This document shows, one piece after another, positions 53,924 to 62,119 of a stretch of 64,000 bases of DNA. The notes under the pieces were generated by a model. It was not told where the DNA came from, did not search any database, and worked only from the letters and a program-made list of their open reading frames with translations. The translations under genes and the position numbers were made by a program. Source of the stretch: WJMT01 sp964599635 (GTDB taxonomy: Bacteria > Acidobacteriota > Aminicenantia > Aminicenantales > Aminicenantaceae); NCBI GenBank assembly GCA_964599635.1, contig CAZRGM010000042.1:1-64000 (forward strand), written 5' to 3'. Position 1 is the first letter of the stretch. Every line of letters begins with the position of its first letter.

Positions 53924-55363
53924 CTAATTATCCCGGACTGTTTTGATCAACCTGTCCAGTTTTTGCTGATCTTCTTTGGAAAGAACATTATAATATTTAT
54001 CTTTGTATTTAGAAAAGTTTACGTAGGCTTTTGCTTTGTCTCCTTTAGAAAGATAGGCAAGCCCGAGATAATAATATGTTTTCCCAGCATCAGGGGAAAA
54101 CTGCACTGCCTGTTCCCATGACTTGATGGCTGATTCTATTCGGCCCCATTGAATGTAGGCTACCCCTCGGCTGGTATAAGCATCAAAATTTTCAGGATCA
54201 ATTTTAATGATTTGGTTAAAGAGTTCAACGGCTCTATTATAGTCTTCTTTACTATTTTGAGTAAGCCAGCGAGATAGATGCAAGGCACCCAGGTTTTGAC
54301 AGGCATCAACATACTCATCATCAATTGCAATGGCTTTTCCCAAGGCAGCGATGGCTTTTTGCTGCTGATTGTTTTTTAAATAAGCGATCCCTAATTGGAG
54401 CCAGATATAAGGATCATTTTCTTTATTGATGGATTCATGATTTTCAAGAAGTTGAATCAAGGTTGTGACCTCTTCAGCTTCCAGCAGATAGCTGGAATAA
54501 AGCCGGAGAGTCTCATAACTTTCCGGGAACCGCTCCAATCCTGCTTTCAGCACGTCCAGAGCTTTCCTGAGTTTCCCTGTCTCGAAATGTATTTGGGAAA
54601 GATAATTATAGGCTTGATCAATGCAGTCGGAGGTTTGGATTATATATTCCAACTCAGCGATACTTTGCTCAACAGGATTTTTCCCACGCTCGCTGTAAAT
54701 AGAAATGACTTGGTTGTAGATCGGCAGCAAAGTTTTGGCATCTTGACGGGGACCAAATCGCTGATTCCCAACCCTTGATTGAGAAGATATATATCCCAGA
54801 CTCCGGAGTTTTTCCATTAGATTGGGATTAATCCGTGTATTCTCCTTGTTGCCACTCTGGTTGGAAAGAGATTTTATCAGCTCTGACAGATTATCCTGGT
54901 AATCACCTGCATCGGTTGGCTGAATCAGATTGTGACTTTCCCCAAAATCTTTATGGAGGTCATAGAGTTCAGGAATCGGAGATTCAATAAATTTTTTTGA
55001 ATCTTCAATATAACCGGTTAAAGGAGCCCATCCCATATTATAATAGGGATAAAGAGATTCAAAATAGATCCGGCGAGGGGGCAGCTTTTTTCCTCTCATC
55101 GGAGGCACCAAAGACAAGCCCTGGAGAAAAGATGGTTTTTCCATCTCCAAGAGATCACACAGAGTGGGGAAAATATCTATATGAGAAACAACTTGTGAGA
55201 GCTGTCCAGATTTTAATCCTGGAGATAAAATTATGAGAGGAATCCAGAGGGTGGGATTATAGGCCATGATTCTATGGGTCATCTCTCCATGATCTCCTAA
55301 GGATTCTCCATGATCTGAACTCAGCACAATGACGGTGGATTTGTCCTGTTGAATTTTTTTCAT
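53924..55363 (-). pseudogene. Sulfatase C-terminal part with TPR repeats, catalytic N-terminus missing
   Basis: The frame opens in mid-domain. STVIVLSSDHGESLGDHGE, HIDIFPTLCDLLE and ELYDLHKDFGESHNL are late sulfatase motifs. The N-terminal part with the formylglycine motif C/S-x-P-x-R and the first metal ligands is absent. An in-frame stop lies just upstream of GLYMKKIQQ, which still resembles the family. After residue 190 there are several TPR units (AIAALGKAIAIDDEYVDACQNLGALHL, ELFNQIIKIDPENFDAYTSRGVAYIQWG). No sulfatase start exists in the preceding 150 bases, so the gene is a 5'-truncated remnant and could at most give a TPR protein. Confidence 0.8.
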
Positions 55364-55511
55364 ATACAGTCCTTTTTAACCGAATTTAAGACGGCTAAAT
55401 TTAATCTTATATTATTAGACGAATGAGGCGATTTTTTTCTTACCTTTAAATAAAAGAAAATAGTGAAATTTTATCTATTGGGTCTATCAGATCAACCCTT
55501 TTCCTGTTCTT

Positions 55512-56639
55512 TCACTTCTTCAACAGGATCTCTTCAAAGAATTTCAAGGCCTCTTCAGAATCTTTCTGTCCCAGCCAGAAGATAGCCTGCTTCTTAATCG
55601 AGGGACTTTTGTTCGTTCTGGCTATGTCTATAAGAATGGGCACAGCCTTTTCTGAAGGGAGCTGGCTTATGGCGAACACAGCGGATTTTCGCACTTCTGT
55701 ATCCTCATTTTCTTCCTCCGCCACTCCCTTAAGCGCTTCGATGCTTTTTTGGGATGCTTTCTGCCCCAGCCAGAACACAGCCTGCTTCCGAACTTCCTGT
55801 GATGAATCCCTTTTCGCGATTCTTATGAGTTCCTCCAAAGCTTCCTCCATATCCGATAGATTGATTGCGAACACAATGCCTTTTTTTACCTCAATACTGT
55901 CCTCTTTCTGAAATATCTTCTGCAGAAGAGCGAGGCTTTTTGGGTCTTTAAAATTTCCAAGCCAGAAAATTGCGTTTCTTTTTACCTCATGGGAATAACT
56001 TCCTGAGCCTGCTTTAAAAAGGAAATCATAAGAGGAAGGCGTATCATGTGAGTAAATCATGAACGTGATGGTCTTTTTTAAATCCGAATCCGCGTTTTTA
56101 AACTCATCTTCCAAAAAACAGAAACTTTCCTCTGTTTGCATACTGCCCAGCCAGTAAAGAGGTTCCTGATTAAATTCATAGGCTCTGGCTAAGTCAAAAA
56201 TATGTATATCCATTATCCCGCTTTTTCTATCTGATATTTTATGCATGATTAAAAGCCCGGCTATCTCTCCGCAACCGATTGCTTCATTCGACTCCATGTT
56301 GAATCCATCTCTATCCGAATTCCTTCGTATTCTGATCTCATCACCCCGGCTGCTTATCTCATAGGGTTTTTCCAGGTCATAATCCCCGTTCATATGGATC
56401 TCATAACGGCTCTGAAAAATATAACCCGTAAAATAGACCTCTCCCTTCTGTTCTTTTTTGAATTTGTTTGCCGCAAGCCCCATTTTCTGGACAAGGGGAA
56501 CCCCCTGCTCGTCCAAATAAAAGACATTCCCCTTTAAGCTCACATCCTGGGCTGTTCCCAATGCAGGCACTAATAAAACAGCCAGAAGCATGGCAGTTAA
56601 CATGACTTTAGGACCTTTCATCTTTTTTCTGAGTTTCAT
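55512..56639 (-). CDS. Exported HEAT-repeat protein, alternating WLGQ repeats
   Basis: The 375-residue protein has a signal peptide (VMLTAMLLAVLLVPALGTAQ). The following region of about 180 residues is beta-rich and carries a conserved-looking EAIGCGEIAGLLIMHK. Five HEAT units occupy the C-terminal 160 residues. Each ends in AxFW(L)GQ or AxFAI(S/N), strictly alternating (WLGN, FAIN, WLGQ, FAISQ, WLGQ) with a 32-residue period and one 33-residue unit. It starts 20 bases after the preceding HEAT gene, which has the same repeat type. HEAT arrays are protein-binding scaffolds; the partner is unknown. Confidence 0.82.
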   Translation of the reverse strand: MKLRKKMKGPKVMLTAMLLAVLLVPALGTAQDVSLKGNVFYLDEQGVPLVQKMGLAANKFKKEQKGEVYFTGYIFQSRYEIHMNGDYDLEKPYEISSRGDEIRIRRNSDRDGFNMESNEAIGCGEIAGLLIMHKISDRKSGIMDIHIFDLARAYEFNQEPLYWLGSMQTEESFCFLEDEFKNADSDLKKTITFMIYSHDTPSSYDFLFKAGSGSYSHEVKRNAIFWLGNFKDPKSLALLQKIFQKEDSIEVKKGIVFAINLSDMEEALEELIRIAKRDSSQEVRKQAVFWLGQKASQKSIEALKGVAEEENEDTEVRKSAVFAISQLPSEKAVPILIDIARTNKSPSIKKQAIFWLGQKDSEEALKFFEEILLKK

Positions 56640-56659
56640 TTTTATCTTATTCTTCCATG

Positions 56660-57844
56660 CTATTTATTGATGATTTCTTTCAAATACTCTAATGCCGCTT
56701 CATCTCCGGATTGTCCGAGCCAGAAGATGATCTGCTTTTGCAGTTCGGAATCTTTTTCCTTCCGGGCTATTTTGATCATCTCCTGCACCGCCTTTTTGCT
56801 TTTCATCTGAGAGATATTGAATATGATCTGTTTTTTGACCTCAATTTCCTTGATCTCTGAGTACAAATAGATAAGCACATCTAGAGAATCGGGGGTCCCT
56901 CTCTGGCCGACCCAGAAAATAGCCTGATTTCTCACATTTAAGTCTTTTTCCTTCCGGGCAATATCAAATATTTTTTTCCAGGCACGGCTGTCTCCTGACT
57001 GCTGAAAGGAGAAAATGAGCGCCTTTTTCAATTCCGCATCCAAAACAGAATCATAAAGTTCCAGAAGTGCATCCAGGCTCTCCTTGGTCTTTATCTGACC
57101 GAGCCAGAAGATAGCCTGTTTTCTTACCTCTTCATCCGGGTCACTCTGAGCCACCTTAACTAATAACGGCACAACATCGGAAATATGTCCCTGGCTTATG
57201 ATAAAAACAGCTTTTTTCCTGAGCCTTGGGTCATCATTCTTGTCAATGACTTCTTTGAGGATCGAAAAAGCTCTTTCATCTTTCATCTTCATAAGAGCAT
57301 CAAGCGCCACAAGTTTCAGCTCGCTCTCAGGGTCCTTTTCCGTTACTATACCAACTCCCCCTATAACTCCACCTTCAACTCCGCCTATAACTCCCAGCCC
57401 AAGGCTGCCGTTTATATATTCTTTATAATTCGAATATCCCCTTTTCACCAGTTCTTCCGCAATCTCCACCCTCAGCACCTTCGCGTCATCTGCCCAGGAA
57501 CTGTGATCCAGCTCTTTGATCAATGTATTGAGATGCTTAACGGCTTGTTCCTTGAACTGAACCTGCTGATTCATGTTTTCCAATTCCCTGCTGAGCTTCT
57601 CCATGCTGTATCCCAGCCAGTATAAAGATTCATCCAAATAACGGCTTTTCTCGAACTTCTTTATCATCTCTTCCAGTTTTGAAACCGCATCTTCCCAATT
57701 TTTCTGGTATATATACTTTTTTGCATCTTCCAGCACTTTGAGGGATGCATCTTTTTTATCCTGCGTGAAATCCAACGCCGCCAAAGCACTTCCCATGATC
57801 ATGCAGAGAATCAAAATGATCCCCACTGATTTTAAATTTTTCAT
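56660..57844 (-). CDS. Exported TPR/HEAT-repeat protein, alternating WLGQ repeats
   Basis: The 394-residue protein has a signal peptide (IILILCMIMGSALAAL). A BamD-like helical region covers residues 25-130 (WEDAVSKLEEMIKKFEKSRYLDESLYWLGYS). A glycine-rich linker (GSLGLGVIGGVEGGVIGGVG) is followed by HEAT repeats to the end. The last five repeats are each exactly 32 residues long and end ISQ, WLGQ, FQQ, WVGQ, ISQ, WLGQ in strict alternation. It lies between a small membrane protein gene (10 bases) and a second HEAT gene (20 bases), so the three form an operon. Confidence 0.85.
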   Translation of the reverse strand: MKNLKSVGIILILCMIMGSALAALDFTQDKKDASLKVLEDAKKYIYQKNWEDAVSKLEEMIKKFEKSRYLDESLYWLGYSMEKLSRELENMNQQVQFKEQAVKHLNTLIKELDHSSWADDAKVLRVEIAEELVKRGYSNYKEYINGSLGLGVIGGVEGGVIGGVGIVTEKDPESELKLVALDALMKMKDERAFSILKEVIDKNDDPRLRKKAVFIISQGHISDVVPLLVKVAQSDPDEEVRKQAIFWLGQIKTKESLDALLELYDSVLDAELKKALIFSFQQSGDSRAWKKIFDIARKEKDLNVRNQAIFWVGQRGTPDSLDVLIYLYSEIKEIEVKKQIIFNISQMKSKKAVQEMIKIARKEKDSELQKQIIFWLGQSGDEAALEYLKEIINK

Positions 57845-57854
57845 TTGAAACCTC

Positions 57855-58301
57855 CTATATCATTCCGCGGACATCCACGGCACCTAAAATCCCCTGATTG
57901 TTTATGTACTCCTTTATCATCAAAGGATCGGATGTGCCGTTTTTATCCATATTTGTGATTTCCCTTAAAATCAATTCGATATCTTCCAGAAGCTGCCGGA
58001 TATCGGGATTTTTCTCCTCGGCCAGCCTTTTCAGAAGAATATTCTGGATAAGAAGCTCCTCCACATACTTTTTATCCAGAATGATCTTATCGCTGTCCTT
58101 GTCTTCTCTGTAGTGGGCATACTCTATGAGTAAAGGTTTTAAGCTGTCAAAATGTTCCTGCAGGCTTATCTGGAAAGCATCCTCTGATTCTCCGGCTCCG
58201 GTCAAAATGCCTCCACCGGGAATAAACGCAGTTCTCCCGATGATAAATCCTAGTATGAGAACACAGACAAGGGCTGCAGCAGCGGCGGCCCATTTGGGCA
58301 T
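57855..58301 (-). CDS. Membrane-anchored protein, possible truncated anti-sigma factor
   Basis: The 148-residue protein starts directly with a transmembrane span (KWAAAAAALVCVLILGFIIG). A periplasmic, mostly helical region of about 100 residues follows (DAFQISLQEHFDSLKPLLIEY, IRQLLEDIELILREI). A span of the form MPKWAAAAAAL is typical just after the cytoplasmic zinc-finger (zf-HC2) domain of ECF anti-sigma factors. No such domain or sigma gene precedes it here, and stops close the frame immediately upstream. Either the 5' part was lost or this is a shortened relative. It heads the HEAT-HEAT operon. Confidence 0.65.
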   Translation of the reverse strand: MPKWAAAAAALVCVLILGFIIGRTAFIPGGGILTGAGESEDAFQISLQEHFDSLKPLLIEYAHYREDKDSDKIILDKKYVEELLIQNILLKRLAEEKNPDIRQLLEDIELILREITNMDKNGTSDPLMIKEYINNQGILGAVDVRGMI

Positions 58302-58556
58302 GCTGAATTAGTTCGAGAGTTTCCATTCTTTTTCCATTTATATATCAAAACGTTCGGCAGATCATTTTAGTTGACATTGTTTTCAATAGAACTTTTCAAA
58401 TAACTTTCAATCCCCCTCATGCATCTTAGAATATAAATAGCCTGAATAACTCAGGATAGATAGATCTTTTAAATAAGCATTATATCCAATTTATTGGAGA
58501 CCGGTTGAGTCAGTTCCGTTATCGGGTTTCCTTTAAATTAAAATAAGATATTTGAT

Positions 58557-58585
58557 CCTGGATTATTCACAATGGATAGGTCAGG
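58557..58585. repeat. 29-bp miniature of repeat family A
   Basis: CCTGGATTATTCACAATG runs straight into GGATAGGTCAGG, so the two termini of family A are fused with almost nothing between. A second degenerate terminus (CCTGAATAACTCAGG) lies at about 58441-58455. Both occupy the gap upstream of the possible truncated anti-sigma gene. Confidence 0.5.
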
Positions 58586-58589
58586 CTCT

Positions 58590-59507
58590 TTATTTTTTAA
58601 GGTAATCCAGAATATGACGAGCTGTTTCTGCTTTAGGGTGATCCGGAGACAGCTCAAGAAATGTTTCCATGCATTTGATGGCTTCTGTCATTTTATTTTG
58701 ACTGATATAAATGGTTCCGGCATGGTAATAGGCATCCGCATATTTTTTGTCTAGCTCTATGGCCTTGAGGAAAACTTCAATGGCTGCTTCATTTTCACCT
58801 AGCTCATAGAGAACAACTCCGTAATTATAATAAGTATCTGGATCGTCCTGGTTGAGTGAAACAGCCTTGGAATAATATTCCTTGGCCTCTGACCATTTTT
58901 CAGATTTCGCCAGAAGCTCCCCTGATTCTTTGTTCGCAAAGTAACTCTCTGGATTCAGCTCCACTGCTTTTTGGAATGCCTCCAGAGCTTTTTCTTTATC
59001 TTCCGTCTTTTTATAAACAAGCCCCATATTAAAATAGTAAGACCATTCATCAGGATTTTCTTTTACGGCTTCCTGGTAAGCCTCCACCGCTTCTTCATAT
59101 TTTCCCTGTTCAAAAAGCTTAATGCCTTTAGAAAATCTTTTATCCGCATCTGACAGCTGCTGCTGCCTTACTTGACTTACTTTGTGCATCGTGAGTTCAA
59201 GATTAACTGTTTCAGCTATGCCAATCTTTCTTTCAGTGGAGATGGGCATATATTCATCTTTTTTTAATCGAACTGTGTACCAACCGGGATAAATACCAAT
59301 TTGCACAAATTCTCCGTCCTCTCCTGACTGAATATGATGCTGCCGTCGGGTATATTCAACAGAAACAATCTCTATGTCAACTCCAGGAATAGGATTCCCT
59401 TCCTCATCAATAACAATTCCCTTCAGCTTACCCTGATACTGACATTGAAGAGGAAGAGAATAAAGAATCATTAGACTGATCAATAAGATCATACCTTTTT
59501 TAATCAT
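58590..59507 (-). CDS. Exported TPR protein with carboxypeptidase-regulatory-like N-terminal domain
   Basis: The 305-residue protein has a signal peptide (MILLISLMILYSLPLQ). A beta-sandwich domain follows at about residues 28-110 (KGIVIDEEGNPIPGVDIEI, then GWYTVRLKKDEYMP). At least five TPR units extend to the end (GKYEEAVEAYQEAVKENPDEWSYYFNMGLVY reads as two linked helices; later GENEAAIEVFLKAIELD). It is probably a periplasmic interaction protein. The start has a GGGAGG-type site overlapping the edge of repeat family A copy 5 upstream. Confidence 0.85.
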   Translation of the reverse strand: MIKKGMILLISLMILYSLPLQCQYQGKLKGIVIDEEGNPIPGVDIEIVSVEYTRRQHHIQSGEDGEFVQIGIYPGWYTVRLKKDEYMPISTERKIGIAETVNLELTMHKVSQVRQQQLSDADKRFSKGIKLFEQGKYEEAVEAYQEAVKENPDEWSYYFNMGLVYKKTEDKEKALEAFQKAVELNPESYFANKESGELLAKSEKWSEAKEYYSKAVSLNQDDPDTYYNYGVVLYELGENEAAIEVFLKAIELDKKYADAYYHAGTIYISQNKMTEAIKCMETFLELSPDHPKAETARHILDYLKK

Positions 59508-59526
59508 CTTTTCCTCCCAGCTCTAA

Positions 59527-59744
59527 CCTGATCTGTTCATAAAAAAATGGGGATTTTTTCATTAATAATCTATTTTCAGCTATATACAAGATTTTTTCAA
59601 GAACAACATCTTGAATATTGTTCATGTTTGTATTTTTTATTTTAATCGCCATTTTTTTACCTTCCAGGCGATCCAATCTTACGGCATCTGCTTCATGCCT
59701 TATGCCTCGCATCTACAGCAAGCTTGACTCGTGAATAATCCAGG
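59527..59744 (-). repeat. Dispersed repeat family A, copy 5 (218 bp, internal deletion)
   Basis: The plus strand starts CCTGATCTGTTCATAAA and ends GACTCGTGAATAATCCAGG. It is 34 bases shorter than the 252-bp copies, lacking the segment around the GGCATTCG/GGACCACG part between two CTTC stretches. The minus-strand ORF (59500-59712) still encodes ADAVRLDRLEGKKMAIKIK but then differs at its C-terminus. Confidence 0.75.
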
Positions 59745-59799
59745 CTAATTTTTTTTATTCATCATTCTCAATATTCAAATTTTACCAGAATTAAGACTT

Positions 59800-61872
59800 T
59801 TATGCTATCACTCTCAATCGCTTCTTTAGCTCCTTTTCAAGCTGATCGATAAGCGATTGGATATCCTCCTGGTTCGGATCAAGACGCACGGATTTCTTTA
59901 ACAGCGGCAAGGCCTTCTCTGGTTCATTCAGTTTTATATAACATTCTGCAGCTAAATTTAGTGTGTCTAAATCCGCCCCCTCCTGGAGTAACTTCTCTAA
60001 ATAAACAAGCGCAGATCTCCAGTCTTGAAGTCCCGCATAATTGGAAGCCATGACCAATCCAGTCTTTCGGCTGTGAGTCGCCTCATAGAGAGGGCCCACA
60101 ACGGCGAGAGAGTCCCGATATTTTTTCATGGATAGAAAAGTTTGCGAAAGCAGAATTTTAGCTGATGGATTCTCTTCTTTCTCGAGTATCTCTTCAAGCG
60201 TTTTTTTGGCTTCACTGTACTGTCCTTTTCGATAATGCTGCAAAGCAATCAGATAAAGATGTTCATAATTGGGATGAGCCTTGTGCAGCTTAGAGTAAAC
60301 CCAGGGGATAAGGGGTTGAGGCTGAGAAAGAATCACAAAATTAATCCTTTTCTCAACTATTCTATAGTTTCCGGCCTCAAGCACAGAGAGCAGGGCAAAA
60401 TAATACCCAGGCTTCAGGGACTCCAGGGAAACAGGGCCAAAATTCAATCCTTGCCCATCAGGTTCTAAAAGGTCGGAAATAGACTTTGTCAAGCTGAGAT
60501 CAGGTTTTTCTGACTCTGCAGAATAGATCTCTAACAGACAGGAGCTGTTTTTAAGATCTTTGATGTTATATATTTGGGCATAAATACCTATGTCTTTCTG
60601 AGAAAGGCAATTGTTCTGTGCATTGGCAAGATAGTGGTATCCAGAAAAAGAAAAAGCTTTGACCCTATTCCTTTGTTTTTCTCCTAACATCTGCCGATCT
60701 TGATAAAGAAGCAAGCCGCTGAGCTGGGGATCCCCGCATTCAACAGGAACACTGAAACTCAATTGATTGGATGTGAAATCTTTTCCTGTTTTATTCTTTA
60801 AAAGAAGAAACAGCTTATACTGACCGGGAATGACCGGAATTAAATCTTGGAACGCAAATATCTGGCGGTTGTAACGTTCGTATTCTTCTGAAGATATTTT
60901 TAGGGGAATCTCCTCATCTTTTTCTAAAATCAGATTTCCCTCCATATCTTCAATGCGTGTGACCAACTGGAAGGAGGCATACGTGCTCCTTTCATAAGTT
61001 GCGAAATTAATTTTTTGGGGCTCTAAAGTCCAATGGAGATAATCCTGTCCGTTGATTTTAAATACTTTGGCATCAAACCGGTTTTCAATATAGTCATCTA
61101 AATAGTCTGTTTCCACATGCCTTTCATATTTCAAAAAATTCAAAGCATAGCTGTCTGTGAATTTTTTTTCTGGAAGGTTTTGAATTTGGCTGACCAAAAT
61201 ATCTGAGGATAAAGGGGAAGTCATCAGATTTGAATCCTCAGGAATATAAGAAAGCGAAGCTTTAGCCAATTCTCCGGCATTTCTTCGGATGATCTGATAA
61301 GCCTGGCTGCGGTTTACTGCCTGAGACTCTACTGAGGGAGACACCAGCCTCGTGGGGCCATCAACTCCTGGAGAATAAAGTCTGTATTCTCCAAGACCGT
61401 AAGGCTGATAAAAAATCAAGTAAAAATGAGAAGGCAGCCCATATTGGGTCTCCCCTTGGTAGTACCACAACTCAAGGGGAAGTAAATCCTGTGAGCCTGT
61501 ATAAATCTCTCTGCTTAAAGGAGGGCCCAGCAGTAAGTAGAAACTCCCTCTTTCAGTCCGGCTTCCCTGTTTAGAAGTGTCTCTACCGAAATTCAAGTTC
61601 GCAAACCGAACTCTTTCCATATATTCCTCATAGAACTCATTTTTTTCTGTATCAGGAAGAGGATCGCGTCTGTTCCAAAAAAGGGTGATAAATTTATCAC
61701 GCTGTTTTTCAGTCTGAAGTTGAAAAAAGACATCCCGTTCCTTTTTCGTAATGATGGGCTCAACCGTATCCAGCCATTCTTGATGATGGGGAGCTAGCTC
61801 CTCTTTACCGGATAGCGATACGGTTAAAAGCAGTCCTATTGTGATTAAGGTGAAAATTTTCACAGACTTCAT
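59800..61872 (-). CDS. GWxTD-domain protein with C-terminal TPR repeats
   Basis: I choose the ATG 61872 (GAGGA about 10 bases upstream, followed directly by the signal peptide SVKIFTLITIGLLLTVSLSG) over 61899. The product has about 690 residues. The N-terminal domain shows DKFITLFWNRRDPLPDTEKN, RVRFANLNFGRD and RTERGSFYLLLGPPLS, the pattern of GWxTD proteins. Beta-rich regions fill residues 250-500, and TPR units (RKGQYSEAKKTLEEILEKEENPSA, LNEPEKALPLLKKSVRLDPNQED) end the protein. The function is not known; the family is frequent in Acidobacteria and Aminicenantes. It is divergent from the TonB-dependent receptor gene. Confidence 0.85.
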   Translation of the reverse strand: MKSVKIFTLITIGLLLTVSLSGKEELAPHHQEWLDTVEPIITKKERDVFFQLQTEKQRDKFITLFWNRRDPLPDTEKNEFYEEYMERVRFANLNFGRDTSKQGSRTERGSFYLLLGPPLSREIYTGSQDLLPLELWYYQGETQYGLPSHFYLIFYQPYGLGEYRLYSPGVDGPTRLVSPSVESQAVNRSQAYQIIRRNAGELAKASLSYIPEDSNLMTSPLSSDILVSQIQNLPEKKFTDSYALNFLKYERHVETDYLDDYIENRFDAKVFKINGQDYLHWTLEPQKINFATYERSTYASFQLVTRIEDMEGNLILEKDEEIPLKISSEEYERYNRQIFAFQDLIPVIPGQYKLFLLLKNKTGKDFTSNQLSFSVPVECGDPQLSGLLLYQDRQMLGEKQRNRVKAFSFSGYHYLANAQNNCLSQKDIGIYAQIYNIKDLKNSSCLLEIYSAESEKPDLSLTKSISDLLEPDGQGLNFGPVSLESLKPGYYFALLSVLEAGNYRIVEKRINFVILSQPQPLIPWVYSKLHKAHPNYEHLYLIALQHYRKGQYSEAKKTLEEILEKEENPSAKILLSQTFLSMKKYRDSLAVVGPLYEATHSRKTGLVMASNYAGLQDWRSALVYLEKLLQEGADLDTLNLAAECYIKLNEPEKALPLLKKSVRLDPNQEDIQSLIDQLEKELKKRLRVIA

Positions 61873-62037
61873 GGTTATAGAGTCCTCACAAAACCTCATT
61901 CATCAAAAAATAGCATAACTTTTGGAGAGTTTCAAGCTAACACCCTTGGTTTATTTTTCTGATAACTATCATTTACTAGTTGACATTCATCCCTCCTGTT
62001 TAGTAAAAATATAGAGAGAGGATAAATCTCATAAATA

Positions 62038-62050
62038 AAAGGAGGTGATC
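62038..62050 (+). promoter_or_regulatory. Full-length anti-16S-tail match in the receptor leader
   Basis: AAAGGAGGTGATC is a complete complement of the usual 16S rRNA 3' tail, yet it lies about 70 bases upstream of the receptor ATG, which has its own AAAAGGAGG site. Only a six-codon GTG frame overlaps it. It could be a ribosome standby site or a remnant start. Confidence 0.35.
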
Positions 62051-62119
62051 TTAAACCCAATTTAAGTCATATAATTTATATGAAGATTTAATAAAAAAAT
62101 TCAGTTAAAAGGAGGAAAT

